Source: Nymphaea colorata (Eukaryota; Streptophyta; Magnoliopsida; Nymphaeales; Nymphaeaceae). Taken from it: a stretch of DNA of 64,000 nt. Location of the stretch: NCBI RefSeq assembly GCF_008831285.2, contig NC_045147.1, positions 19,348,581 to 19,412,580 of the forward strand, in the 5' to 3' direction. The position numbers were made by a program, and so were the translations under genes. The notes under the pieces were generated by a model. That model was given only the letters and a program-made list of their open reading frames with translations. It was not told the DNA's origin and did not search any database. Positions 37,616-52,803 of this stretch are shown here, in pieces. Each line of letters begins with the position of its first letter. The stretch's first letter is position 1.

Positions 37616-38781
37616 CTAATTAAATATAACATTCACTATATCAGGAAACTTCTCCTTGATGGCGGCTTTGATCCCGGACCCGATGGAATCAGGTCCAACA
37701 TACTTGACGGTGCAATCCCCACCGTCTACGGAAATCACTTCAACGCTCCCACCATAATTCTTAATAGCAGGTCTTAGTATGTCAAGATGCGCATTCACAG
37801 ACTGCAGTCACCAAGGAAAAAAAAAGATGAAGAAACCAGTTAGTGAGAATGCCTTAACAAAAAAACCTGCAACTGTACGTGATACTGAATGTGTTACGGA
37901 AATTGCGACTTACATCAACCGTCGTTCTGACTGATTGTTCTTCAAACACTTGAACTATATCTTTGATTTGGTCCCCAAAATTTTCCTTCAACACTCTCTC
38001 AATCCCCATTTTCATTGTTGTTGTTGAGCTTGGACAAGTCTCACACGCCCCTACAGGCCATTTAGCAGCGTTCGTAAACCAATTTGCACCAAAACCGAAA
38101 AACAAATTCTTATTTAAAATTTTTAACAATGGAAAAGCCAACAGATGGTTCATCTGTGACCTTACTTCTAACATACCAAGCGTAGTTTATCTCAAAGATT
38201 GAATAAGACTACAAAAATATCACAGAATAATCAAAGAAGAGACGCCAGAAACTGAAATCTGAATCACCAATTAGAAGTATAAAAACGTGGGATTAGACTA
38301 TTTTCCTACATAAATAGCAAGCTTTCCTCCTCAAACTGCCAGAGACAGAGATGGCCAACGGTATAATTATCACAGAAGAACAAACATTGAAAAATAAAGA
38401 TCAAAATCATAGGGAAAGAAAATTAGGAGAAAACGATGAAGGAAAACCTTGGAGCTTAAGAGAGACCACTCCATCAATAACAGAGACGACCTCAACGTCA
38501 CCACCATCAGAGATCAGATACGGACGAACATCATCAAGAACAAGATTCACGTTCTCTGGGTTGAGTTGGTACGTCCGGGAGGAATACAACCCGGAATCGA
38601 CTCCGGAGGCTCTGACGGGAACTCTAAACGCTGGTCGGGAGAAAACTGATCTCTGAAAAGCTTCCTTCCTTACTGAAAGAGCAGACAGGGAAGACGACCA
38701 ACATGAGAATTTTGCGTCCTGCGATCGGGAAATTGATCTGGTTAGTACCAATCTGCTAGCCGAAAGACAGGAGATGCTCAT
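37616..38781 (-). CDS. NFU1: Chloroplast NifU-like Fe-S scaffold NFU1
   Basis: NFU1 carries and hands on Fe-S clusters in the plastid stroma. Exons on the minus strand are 38781-38448, 38050-37914 and 37801-37616, closing to 218 residues. Residues 1 to ~58 are a Ser/Arg-rich transit peptide with hardly any acidic residues. The NifU domain starts near YQLNPENVNLVLDDVRPYL, and the cluster-binding motif is Cys114-Glu-Thr-Cys117 followed by PSSTTTMKMGIERVL. A second, degenerate NifU-like domain (AHLDILRPAIKNYGG ... IKEKFPDIVNVIF) has no CxxC, as is normal for plastid NFU1-3. The VNAHLDILRPAIKNYGGSVE segment and the overall layout match Arabidopsis NFU1 rather than NFU2/NFU3. The start at 38781 (MSISCL) is the first ATG. 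A longer open frame upstream would need a GTG start. Confidence 0.94.
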
Positions 38782-40247
38782 CGTGTTCCCTGACCGTGCC
38801 CCTGTCACGATGTAGATTGGACGGGAGGCATCCGTTCCTCAATTTCGAAAGAACTAGGGATGAGAACGGATCGGATTACCTTTCGAACCCGAATTCGATT
38901 GTCTTGGAAAAGAAAAACCAAATATGATAATCAAGTCCGGCGAAGAATACGAGATTGGTATGGGTTCATTTCACAGACAAAATTATCTTCTGGTTATCCT
39001 AATCATGATTACAGTCTAGCATAGCGATGTATTGACACAATGGGTTTTCCTTCAGACACTCGTATCATCATGTTGATGAACTAAACAACTTTAACCTCAA
39101 AGATTGATTTTATGTTAACTAAGTAAAAGATGGGAATGAATCAGAGTGATTCGTGCTCGGGCTGTTTTTCCATCCTTTTACTGCTCATTATACTCCGTTA
39201 CATACTTCACGCGTTGATATCCATGTGAGCCTTTGGCCTTAAAACACCAATAGTGTTTAGATGAAGATGTTTTGTGCTATTGTAGCGTGAGGAGATCCAC
39301 TATTTGCGTCCAGTAATTCAAGTACATGCTTCATTCCCGTATGGAAATACAGCCCTGCGATAGGTCCCACAGCTACATGACCATAGTAGTCGATTTCTTC
39401 TCTTGCAGGCTCACATCGAGAAGAGTTTCAACCCCATTTGTCGATAGGTTTGAAGCTTCAGATGTAACTGAGATTATTTTAGCCCCATAACGATGACGGC
39501 GTCTTGCAGAGTATGAGGTTCACGTGCCATGTAAAAACAAGGAGAAAAGGCGGAAGAACGAACATTACTATCGCATGGGAACCTACAACATTATGGCTGA
39601 TGATAATTGAAACCAATAAATTATCATATATGGCGTTTGTGTTGCGGACAAGATGGTTGACTGATACCCACTGGATGTTTCCGTGGTCAAGCTCAATTTT
39701 TAAGGCAACTAGAGATACTATGGAAGTAAAAAATGCCCACTTTTTACTTTTTTGTTTTGGGGACATCAACAAGTTAAACGTACAATAGATTGGAAAACCT
39801 ACCGCGGTGCAGGCATGGCTGGTACACTCTCCGAGTTCATTTTTTGAAGTGAAGATAAACTTTCTCTTACTATTATGAAGTCGATTTCTTCCGTGTTTGG
39901 TACAGCTGAAAAAGTTCAGAAGAGCTCTGAACACAGGGATTGCTTCCTCGCTCTATGTGCAATGCCACATTGAGAAGAGAGCAGAAATGGACTCTGGAAG
40001 AAGCTACCATGGTAAGCATATAACGACACACAGCCCGTGGCACGCCTTTGTCCGCCTTACTTTTCTCAAAGAAAAGACAAGAGTTGCACATCTGGATTCT
40101 GCAAAGAGGTGGCATCAGACATGTACAAGTTTGTCCTATTGATGAAGCGATTTACTGGTTCGAGGTCCAATGAACGAGCGGTCCATGATCGATGCCGTAT
40201 AAGTCTACACATGTCGATCAGAATCTGTCCTTCAATCTGGGTAGAGA
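38782..40247. other. Intergenic region between divergent NFU1 and SCPL genes
   Basis: The two genes diverge, so this 1.5 kb should contain both promoters. Open frames on both strands at 39479-39934 overlap each other and resemble no known protein. I see no further gene. Confidence 0.5.
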
Positions 40248-44172
<3,925 letters not shown>

Positions 44173-45148
44173 TCCTCTCCTTACGCCCCTTGGCCGTTCA
44201 CTATCTTCCTGCTCATCAGCACCGTGGGCGCTCGCTCGGGTGGCCTTGAAATTTTATGGAAAAGATTTTTATGCAGATCAAAAGTTAAAACTCGATTATT
44301 TCAAAGAAGAATGAGGATGATGCATTGGACTGCAGTTGAATTGAAGAAAATAAGCGAAATAAAAAAACCTAGGCAACCGTGGGAAAGATCTCCTGAATCC
44401 TAATTGTTAATGATCGCTGGTTGTTGGAAAGATCCTGGTTTTAATAGAAGTTAAGTATTAGTAACATTGCTTCTGCATGAACATTACAGATAATTAAGCT
44501 GCTACGAGGCCTCTATGTCACGCCCAAGTTTGGTGGTGGGGCATATGCGTGGTATAAAAGCCAAGAATTGTTACTTGACTTAAGTCTAGTGAAAAGTTGA
44601 GGTTTTAAGCATCTAAGAAAAAGAAACCGAGTCATTGATTTCTGAACCATTAAAGAAAGATCTCTTCAGAAATTACGTATAGTCACTGCAAGTGCCAGCT
44701 TGTATAAAGTAATGCTATGTAGATCATCTTTGTGGAAGTGAAAGTGGCCGAAAATGGCCATCTATGCACCTGTTTATACTTAGTGAACACACACACACAC
44801 ACACACACCCACCCACCCACTCACCCACTCACAGTCATCCATTTTGTACGTGCTGGTTGCGCTGTTGACAAGTTATAGTCGTACGTTCTCTGTAAGCGAT
44901 GTATTTAGAAATCAACTGCGGAACTACAAATGTAATTGAACTTTTTCAAACAAGGGGTGCGCGCTTTAACCTCATAATACAACTAAGCCACTCTTCAGTC
45001 TTTTGTACTTGTTACTTCCTAAGATAACTCTAACCTCTTGCCGCAAAGTCGACCTGTTTATTCACAACCTACGGCAATCTCACAATAAAAAGGTAGACAA
45101 CACTTGTGTTCAAGATTCACGACCAAAGCTTGTCAGGTAATCTAAGAC
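44173..45148. other. Intergenic region between convergent SCPL and RLP genes
   Basis: The two genes converge here, so both 3' UTRs should lie in this 1 kb. A CA-rich microsatellite (acac... then accc units, 44786-44832) is present. I see no other gene. Confidence 0.6.
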
Positions 45149-48100
45149 TCATCTTCTGCGGCTACCAAGTTTAAAGCAGCAAATTTTAAAGAGGAACTCT
45201 ACAAGTTTGTCCACTTGATCCCAATACCAAACCCCATATGTTTTGATGAACAACACGGGAAGAGACGCTGTTGCCAGACCCACGGCAAATCCTATACCTG
45301 CTGCTCCATACTCCCAGGTACTGTTCATATCTTGGCTGTTCCTGTATGCAGCACCACCACCACTCTGTTGTTGAACGCCATCTCCTCCAGTACAGCACAA
45401 CCTCTTCACTTGCCATCCACAAAGCATAGGGTTTCCTTGAAAGGAAGACGCACCGAAAGTATTAAACTGCTTTCCTTGAGGTATGCTTCCTTGCAGATCA
45501 TTGTCTGACAGGTTTAAGACCCCAAGAAAAGTGAGCTCTGAAAGCTCCACTGGTATGACTCCAGATAGGTGGTTGCAAGAGAGGTCCAAGGACTCTAGTG
45601 TCTGCAAATTTCCCATTGAGCTTGGAATGGCACCAGTGAGATCGTTGTTTGAGATATTGAGACTGTATAAGCCCTTCAGCTTTCCTATTTCTCTTGGAAT
45701 TTCACCGGAGAGTAGATTGTTGGACAGATCAATGATTGTCAAGGTGGTCAATATTTTGGTGATCAACATACTTGCTCCTTTGATTGTTTGTATTACCACC
45801 ACATAACTTGGCGTTGTAGAAGAAAGTTGCAAAAACATGGATCCTTCTGTTGATTGAGATACCATCATAGCAGTAAGATTATTGAATAGTTGAGGTGGAA
45901 GAGCCCCTGAAAGCTCATTGTTTGAAACGTCAATAATCTGCAGTGTTTGCTCGGAATCAGTGGATATAATTGGCCCATAAAAATGATTGGACCTCAAAAC
46001 TAGCACCTTTAGATGGGTCATATGGCTCAACCAAGAAGGGAATTCATCATGTAGCTCATTGTTACCAAGATCCAGAACTTGTAATTCCTCGCAACTTATG
46101 AGAGATTTTGGAATTCTGCCAACCAGAAAATTGTTATTCAAGTTGAGCAACTCCAAATTGTTGAATCCTTCTGGAATTCTGCCTTGCAATTGATTACTGT
46201 GGAGGTCCAAAACACTTAATTTGTCAATCCTGCCAAGACATTTCGGTATGGCACCTGAGAGTCTATTGATGGACATGTTCAGGAGCTGTAGATCGTGGTA
46301 CCTGCAGATGAATGTCGGGATTTGTCCACTGATTGTATTGTCTGACACTGAAAAGTAGTAGATTGGTGAGGCTTGACTGGGGAAGTAGTGCAATGAGGTA
46401 CCCTTGAAGCGAGTGACGTTGATCGGTTCCTGAAACCCATCAAGTTTGTTGTGGGACAGAGACAAAAATTCGAGGCTTCCAAACCCCCACAACCAAAATG
46501 GTATCTTCCCACTTATTTCATTATTAGAGAGGTCCACGTCCCTAATTTCTTGAACCTTTTCCAAGAAGTCCGTGAGCAAGGAACCCATGGATTTAGTGCC
46601 ATTGAGTGGTTCTTGAAACCCACTGAGCTTGTTGTTGGAGAGAGATAGGCGCTGGAGGTTCCCCATGGTCCATAACCAAGACGGTATCTCTCCACTAATG
46701 TCACTATCAGAAAGGTCCAGATCAATAAGCTGATATTGCTCTTGGAGGAAAGAAGGGAAACCCTTGACGTTGCAGGAGCTCAACCTTAAATAACCAAGCT
46801 GAGGAATATTAGTGTCGGTTTCTTCTGTAAAACTAGAATTGGATGACAAGACAGTCAAACTTGGGTTATTGGAGAGATCCAACCAAAAGAGCCCTTCCAA
46901 ACTCAGGAACAATGATAGATCAATGGTGCCACTAAAATGATTAGAGGAGAGCTCTACTTTGTTAAGTTCATAGAGACTAGTTATGGAAGATGGAACTTTT
47001 CCACTCAGTGAGTTCATACCAAGAATAAGAAATTTCAGTTGCGTAGTCTTATTGAGGCCATCGAATGCAGGAAGTGGACCGTCGAAGCTGTTATTTCTAA
47101 GGTTTAGTCTCTCTAAAGAGGGGATAGTAAATAGAGAAGTAGGGATCTTCCCACTTAGGTTATTGTTGCTGAGGTCTAGTGACGCTAAAGAGTATTTGCA
47201 AAGAGAAGTGGGGATGCCTCCCTTTAGGAGGTTGTCACGGAGAAACAATGTTTTTAGAGAGGGGAGGTTGTTGAAACTTGAAGGAATTTGACCACTCAAG
47301 CGATTATTGGCGAGGTTTAGATAGTCTAACGAAGTGAGATTGAAAAAAGGAGATGGGATATCCCCGATCAGTTGGTTGGCACTGAGATCTAGTTGTCTTA
47401 AATGTTGGAGATCATGAGCAATAACTTGAGGAATGCTACCGTTTAAGTTGTTTTGGCTAAGGTCAAATACTTCTAGAAAGGGGAGGTTGAAGAGACCAGA
47501 GGGGATTCTTCCACTTAAAGAGTTGGAACTAAGATCTAAATGAGTAAGATTGGAAAATGAACTGAAAGTGTCAGGGACAGGACCACTTAGACTATTACCG
47601 TGGAGATTCAAGACCATGATCTTACTTGAACTCCAAGATGGTGGTATGGTTCCAACCAGATTGCTTTCTTCCAACTGCAAATGTGACAGATGACTGAGTT
47701 TCGAGATTGCCGAAAAGCTCCTCATCGGCACCATTGTGTTAGACAGGTCAAGAAACCTAATGCTGCTGCTCCTCAAATGGACGTGAAGTGGTAAAGATAC
47801 CATTAACTCCATGTTGTCGTAGATCTGGAGATTCTCTAGCTCAGGCAATAGGAAAACACCCGGAGGAAAGTAGCCTTGTAGATTGCAGTCTGCCAACTTG
47901 AGAGCCTGCAAGGAGGTAAGGTTGACGAGGAACTCTGGTGCACGGGAAAGGCTATTCGAGCTCAGATCCAAGTAAGAGAGTGAACGCAGATGAAGAAGCA
48001 ATTCATCTATGGGTCCAAAAATATTGCATTCTATCAAACTGATAGTTTGGAGTTTTGGCAGTGACGTGGATAGGGCCAAGCTCACGGCCTTACCACTCAT

Positions 48101-48715
48101 GGAGATGTCTACGTTATCAAGGTTGAGCTGTTGCAGACGACCTAAATCCTTAACAAACACTGAGAAATTTGGATCCCGGAGTTGTAGGCCACCATAATTG
48201 TTGGAGAGATTAAGTGAGACCAACCATGTCATCTGTGATATCTCTGCCGGGATTTGTCCATAGAACTGGCAGTTGGACAGGTCGAGGTGCGTGAGATGGG
48301 TGAGCTCTACCAACCTTGTTGGGATCTCAGCAACAAACATGTTGTTGCTAAGATTGAGAAGGCGAAGATGGGAGAGGTCAAACAGAGAAGGATCGATTCT
48401 GTTGCTTCTGCTTAAATCATAATCGTATCCATCTGATACATTGGAGAGCTGCAGTTCGATGACAAAACCGGTGGAGTTATCACAGGTAACCCCTTCCCAG
48501 TGACAGCAATTGGTCCCTTTCTGCCATGAAATCAGCTTTCCAGGCTGGAGATGAATGCCCTGCTTGAGTCGAAGCAGTGCAGAGCACTGGCTTGGGAGGC
48601 AGAGGGCTGAAGTTGCCATTGGTTTCTCCAACCAGGCATGAGTGAAGGCAGTGAGAGTGGTCAAGAAGATGGTGTAGATGAACAAGAGTGCAATACAAGG
48701 GGTAGGATATTCCAT
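45149..48715 (-). CDS. LRR receptor-like protein (Ve1/Cf type)
   Basis: This intronless 1188-residue cell-surface receptor-like protein lacks a kinase. A signal peptide covers residues ~1-27, followed by an LRR N-cap with paired cysteines (LPSQCSALLRLKQG ... GTNCCHWEGVTCD). About thirty extracellular plant-type LRRs (LxxLxLSxNxLxGxIP) run to residue ~1060. They are interrupted before the last four repeats by an island of ~50 residues ending TIKGASMLITKILTTLTIID. A C-cap (NPMLCGWQVKRLCC) and a small polar stretch precede one membrane span at ~1137-1158. The basic cytoplasmic tail is ~30 residues (CCFKLGSRRR). Layout and order resemble tomato Ve1-type RLPs, which sense apoplastic fungal ligands and signal through SOBIR1/BAK1. 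The membrane segment has GxxxG-like spacing (GAAGIGFAVG). The frame is intact. The ligand cannot be inferred. Two neighbouring repeat blocks (residues ~675-705 and ~736-766) are near copies. Confidence 0.93.
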   Translation of the reverse strand: MEYPTPCIALLFIYTIFLTTLTAFTHAWLEKPMATSALCLPSQCSALLRLKQGIHLQPGKLISWQKGTNCCHWEGVTCDNSTGFVIELQLSNVSDGYDYDLSRSNRIDPSLFDLSHLRLLNLSNNMFVAEIPTRLVELTHLTHLDLSNCQFYGQIPAEISQMTWLVSLNLSNNYGGLQLRDPNFSVFVKDLGRLQQLNLDNVDISMSGKAVSLALSTSLPKLQTISLIECNIFGPIDELLLHLRSLSYLDLSSNSLSRAPEFLVNLTSLQALKLADCNLQGYFPPGVFLLPELENLQIYDNMELMVSLPLHVHLRSSSIRFLDLSNTMVPMRSFSAISKLSHLSHLQLEESNLVGTIPPSWSSSKIMVLNLHGNSLSGPVPDTFSSFSNLTHLDLSSNSLSGRIPSGLFNLPFLEVFDLSQNNLNGSIPQVIAHDLQHLRQLDLSANQLIGDIPSPFFNLTSLDYLNLANNRLSGQIPSSFNNLPSLKTLFLRDNLLKGGIPTSLCKYSLASLDLSNNNLSGKIPTSLFTIPSLERLNLRNNSFDGPLPAFDGLNKTTQLKFLILGMNSLSGKVPSSITSLYELNKVELSSNHFSGTIDLSLFLSLEGLFWLDLSNNPSLTVLSSNSSFTEETDTNIPQLGYLRLSSCNVKGFPSFLQEQYQLIDLDLSDSDISGEIPSWLWTMGNLQRLSLSNNKLSGFQEPLNGTKSMGSLLTDFLEKVQEIRDVDLSNNEISGKIPFWLWGFGSLEFLSLSHNKLDGFQEPINVTRFKGTSLHYFPSQASPIYYFSVSDNTISGQIPTFICRYHDLQLLNMSINRLSGAIPKCLGRIDKLSVLDLHSNQLQGRIPEGFNNLELLNLNNNFLVGRIPKSLISCEELQVLDLGNNELHDEFPSWLSHMTHLKVLVLRSNHFYGPIISTDSEQTLQIIDVSNNELSGALPPQLFNNLTAMMVSQSTEGSMFLQLSSTTPSYVVVIQTIKGASMLITKILTTLTIIDLSNNLLSGEIPREIGKLKGLYSLNISNNDLTGAIPSSMGNLQTLESLDLSCNHLSGVIPVELSELTFLGVLNLSDNDLQGSIPQGKQFNTFGASSFQGNPMLCGWQVKRLCCTGGDGVQQQSGGGAAYRNSQDMNSTWEYGAAGIGFAVGLATASLPVLFIKTYGVWYWDQVDKLVEFLFKICCFKLGSRRR

Positions 48716-51700
48716 GATATGCCACTTATTTTAAGCGGAAACTTTTGTATGTTGAGGAACCCCCTCTGTTGTGAGATTCTCCTTTCGATGAGGCTACTTA
48801 TGAAAACTCGTGAAAGTCTCTCTGTTTCTTCCCCCACGGAGGTTACAGAGCAAGTGTAGGAACATAGCAGAATCTTGTTTATCGTGTACAGTGTATCAAC
48901 TTTCAGACTTTCATGTCAGCCGAAAAATAAACAATTTGCGGCAGAGAATGACTGCAAATCTGTCTGGCATTCTAATTGAAGGATACAACACTCACGAGAA
49001 GTTACTTGAACCTGCGCTCAAGACAAAGTTGCGTAGGCAGAAACCGGGCTTTAATCATTAATGAAAACGGCGATTTCTCTGGATCTGTTATGCCATATTC
49101 AAATCCAATCTGTCAGCAATTATGGGCACTGATGAGATTCTTCATCACCAATTTTTTCTTCGTTTGTTGATCTGCTGTTTCCACTTTACAGCAGGGAATG
49201 TTGATTGAGAAGAAAATAATTCATTAGCAGGTCTGGAGAAATTTGTCAAACAATAATTGATATACCAAGGGAAAACATGTGTGTGTGTTTTTTTTTTTTT
49301 GAAACTTTTTGGTACGTAGTCTAGCTGTGTTGAACTGACCCTAGGTGCTGATTGCCCCAATTAGAGAGACTTGCCATGACTCTTTGACATTGCTTAATTT
49401 GATCGCCTTAATTCAAGCGATCCAACCTCCTCATAAGGTGATGTTTTCTTGAGGCTATGCATGAAAAGTCTAATACGGATTTAAAAGAGGCCTTGAGTTG
49501 TCTCATAATTGGTACTTTAGGTTCAAATTTGTCTGCATAAGCCATTAATTTATAGTTAACAATGATTACCGTCAGTTTTGGCAGATCGTAGGGGTCTTGA
49601 TCTACCAAAATTTGTCTAATTAGTGGGCCATAATTAGTAATTAGTCTATGAACAGCCACCTAAATAGGAAGATTAATGGCAGATCTTATGTGGTGGGATC
49701 CGATCAATGCATTGACAATTCTCCTTCAATTGTGGTGGTAAACGTTGATTGAATGGACAATAATTAGAAACTTCAACAGGTAATGATTTACGTGGTTTGG
49801 GCGGCCATCGTTGTATTAATCTCGATTTTCACAACCCTTTGGTTCTGTGGGTTACAGCGGATCGGCCAATGCATAATAGTCGCCACTTATTGGGCTTTAT
49901 TTTCTACTATTTATTAAAATTAATAAATAAAATATATTCCAAAATAGTTGATAAATTTAAAACTGCTTCATATTAATGTTAAGTTTCGTTTCGGCCGGCC
50001 GTGCAAATCCTATAAATCATGTTTAGAAGGTCCGAGCCAGCTAACGAGACAATGATATATAAAAAGAAAGTTATGTTTTTGTACAAACAAGTAGGTTGGT
50101 GACTAGGTCACCGGGTCAGTCAATTGAATCATCAACTCAGTGAGCTGACTTGTCGATTCGGCCGAGTTTTAAAATAACTTGAATCAGGTGAGTCAGTGCC
50201 GAGTTGGTCTGAGTCAAGCGGGAGTCAGGGGCGAGCTGGGCCACCCTTGACTTGTGGCCAGGTTTTGTAGCGATTTGAGTTGACTCGAGCGGTTCCGAGC
50301 TATCTCGGCAAGTCAGCCAATGTACCATGTTACAAGAACACTATGTTCTTATTGTAAAAAATTTGGTTTGGATGATGAATGATATTTGTAAATTCAACAG
50401 TGAAGTTGAACGTACTGACACGATGCATATCATGTTCTCTAAGGCAATTGAATATATGACGTTGCCTAATTCTCTGTTAATGAAGGTAGGAAGACCTCCA
50501 TCCCAGCGCTTAGCAGTTGCGGAATTCCATGGAACACATGTTAAGAGCATATATATTTGAAGAACACCTTGTTCTTCCTGTTCACATGCCTTCTAAGTGT
50601 GTCTTTTCCTTGAACCCGATTTCAACCAGCAAACACTTCCTTAGAAGTTAGAATCCAACAGTACTTGTGTCATCGATCATGGCCTATGCTACTGAGTATG
50701 ATAGAATCCGGTTTTGTATAAACAATTTTCAGCGCGGAGTAAAAGTGATGAGCAGATTTGATTCTGCTGTTTGCTTGTCTGTTCATTGCTGCGATATGCA
50801 CGACCACTGATTGAGAGGATGATGAATCAATCCTCCATGCCCATATACTGGACCCTCATGAACTAATTAAGCAAATGGACTGCAGTTGTTTTTCGTTTTG
50901 AGGGGTTGCATCTGGATCCTGATCATCATGTATTCAGCTGTTTGGATCTAAATATTTCAATTCCTTAAATCTTAATTAAGTAATGGAAGCAAATCCTCAA
51001 ACTTAATTTTTTAATATTTACTCAAGAGAAGCCACTTTTAACATAAATCTCCAAAGGCCATATCATTATGCCTGCAAGATTGTAGCTTACTTTAGGGTTT
51101 GGGTAGACTTTCAAAGTTGTTTAACATTTAGAAACACTTTGTGAGTGTTCAATGAATCTTTCAATAGAAATAAGAGATACTCGTAAAGTGTCTTTAGTGC
51201 CAAATAACCATTTCAATACATCTTTCAATACATCTTTCAACTTGGTGTCGTAGTTGCCACAGTTTGTAAATCAAATAATTAACACACATGAGTTTGATTA
51301 CGACTACAAAATTTGAACATTTAATCCCTTGAACGTGAGCCGTCTTGCTAGTGCTACACGTCGTGGAATTTGGCCAAAAAAAAAAAAACACGCAACTTAA
51401 CTACTTAACGGCGATCCAAGCATGAGAAGCCTCATAATTCAAGTTCTAAGTGTTATTGACTCATAAATTTGTCGATGTTATCTTTCGTTAGGATACGTTA
51501 ATTCGTACCAACGGGATCGGATCGATCCCCTCGAGTGTCAGATTGGATTTGGATTTTCACGCTACGATCCTTAGAAAGGGACCCTAGAAACGAAATTGAA
51601 CGATGAACATGCCACTTGAACACTTTGCATTTGTATCTTTTGTGCAATAAAGGAATTCTTACGTCTGGGCGACCGTTCTCTTGCATATCGTTTTTATTGA

Positions 51701-52336
51701 GAAAGCTATATTATTACCCTTTTTTTTTTTTTTTCTCTTTTGATAACGTTGAAAATTGCAGCATTTCCACACAGTATGTTAACACCACCAAACTTTATTT
51801 CTAAGAAATTTCAAACCGAGAGCAAGATATGATATGGCTCCCACTACTTGACTCTCTCTCTCTCTCTCATAGAAGTCCATAAAATCCCTCGACAGAACAA
51901 AACTGAATTCCCGAACAGTGTTACATATGAATTACGTGCGGCTAGCTCCTTCTCAGTAACGCATTAATCCATTATACCCTGCAAAGGCAAATGAACACGT
52001 TACCACCATAACCTATCACAGAAACCAAATTAAAACTGGAGACAGAGAAATTGAAAGTCGAACCAATGCCATCTCAGACTAATGCCAAGTTCTTTTTAAA
52101 CTTTTTTTTATGGGGTGATCCGAAGCTTTTTCTTCCTGCTTCAGGTTCTCGACTGGTTAGCTTGTTCCAAGGAATCGTTTTCTGAAATTGTCACTGCACT
52201 TTTGCAATGCATGTGATTTGACAGATGAACCATGCAGATATATATTGTACCTTTCAAGGATGTTGATCGACAAATTTACGTTGGTTTAATACAATTAATT
52301 GAAACTATGGCAGCTAGACAAGGAAGATCAGTGGCC
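48716..52336. other. Intergenic region upstream of the RLP gene
   Basis: No supportable gene lies in these 3.6 kb. Open frames stay below 90 codons. The left end is the RLP promoter. Around 50090-50330 lies a stretch of gactcg/gagtc words typical of a decayed plant repeat. The part left of 52337 contains the likely 3' region of the lipid-transfer-protein gene. Confidence 0.55.
50090..50330. repeat. Decayed repeat rich in gagtc/gactcg words
   Basis: Words such as gggtcagtcaa, gagtcagtg, gagttggtctgagtc, gttgactcgagc and ctcggcaagtc recur over ~240 bases. The shorter stretches near 12990-13085 and 10150-10280 have similar composition (gagtcgagctcg, ctcgaactcg). No ends or duplication were found. 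It may be an old dispersed non-coding element. Confidence 0.4.
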
Positions 52337-52711
52337 TCACTTGGAGCAATCAATGGAGGGAGAGATGGCGAAAGGCATGTGGACTCCACATGATGCAGGC
52401 AACGAGGTGACGGTAGAGTAGTCGACGCTGCCGGAGTAGAGGGCTACAACTTCCTCGATGCAACGGCAGGCTAGCACGCGTGCGTATCCACGAGCCATGG
52501 CCACGGCCCTCACACCTCTACAACAACTAGGGGACGGAAGCACAAGGCCTCCGCTCGTCACGTACTCCAAGCAAGGGATTAATCGCGTGTACACTGGCAT
52601 ACATGCCGCTGGTGCCTTGGCCCCCGGCACAGCGGCTAGCACCACCACCACCATCACCGTCATCGCCAGCATTGCGGTGGCCGGAGATGAGAAGTTGGAG
52701 GCGCCTGCCAT
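52337..52711 (-). CDS. Non-specific lipid-transfer protein
   Basis: This small secreted protein (124 residues) of the nsLTP/2S-albumin fold binds lipids in a hydrophobic cavity and acts in the apoplast, for example in cuticle lipid traffic. A signal peptide covers residues ~1-33 (AMLAMTVMVVVVLAAVPGAKA). The eight-cysteine motif is complete in the order C...C...CC...CxC...C...C: AACMPVY, IPCLEYV, SCCRGV, ACRCIEE, ASCGVH, IDCSK. The spacing is that of type I nsLTPs. The PYxIS lipid-binding word of typical LTP1 is replaced by PFAIS. A TATA-like word lies 86 bases upstream. The stop directly follows SIDCSK. Because TCCAA|gtgagg there also fits a splice donor, a short last exon, usual in this family, is possible. 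A broken relative lies 3.7 kb to the right on the same strand. Confidence 0.88.
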   Translation of the reverse strand: MAGASNFSSPATAMLAMTVMVVVVLAAVPGAKAPAACMPVYTRLIPCLEYVTSGGLVLPSPSCCRGVRAVAMARGYARVLACRCIEEVVALYSGSVDYSTVTSLPASCGVHMPFAISPSIDCSK

Positions 52712-52796
52712 GGCTGTCTGTATGGTTTTTTGAAGCTAGTTTTGGAGTAAATAATAGAGAAAGAGGCCGTAGAAATAGCAGAGGGGCACGATGTGG

Positions 52797-52803
52797 ATTT
52801 ATA
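52797..52803 (-). promoter_or_regulatory. TATA-box candidate of the lipid-transfer-protein gene
   Basis: TATAAAT on the minus strand lies 86 bases before the ATG at 52711, which suits a short 5' UTR. Evidence is positional only. Confidence 0.45.

Noticed and set aside
29718-38781. SFR2 and NFU1 (with PPD2 further right) as a plastid gene cluster or system
   Set aside because: The genes act in unrelated pathways, lie on different strands with independent promoters, and plant genomes contain thousands of plastid-protein genes, so proximity is expected by chance.
39479-39934. 151-codon open frame on the minus strand between NFU1 and SCPL
   Set aside because: An opposite-strand frame of 94 codons overlaps it. 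The translation has no recognisable motif or domain, and no splice partners were found. It is likely a chance open frame.
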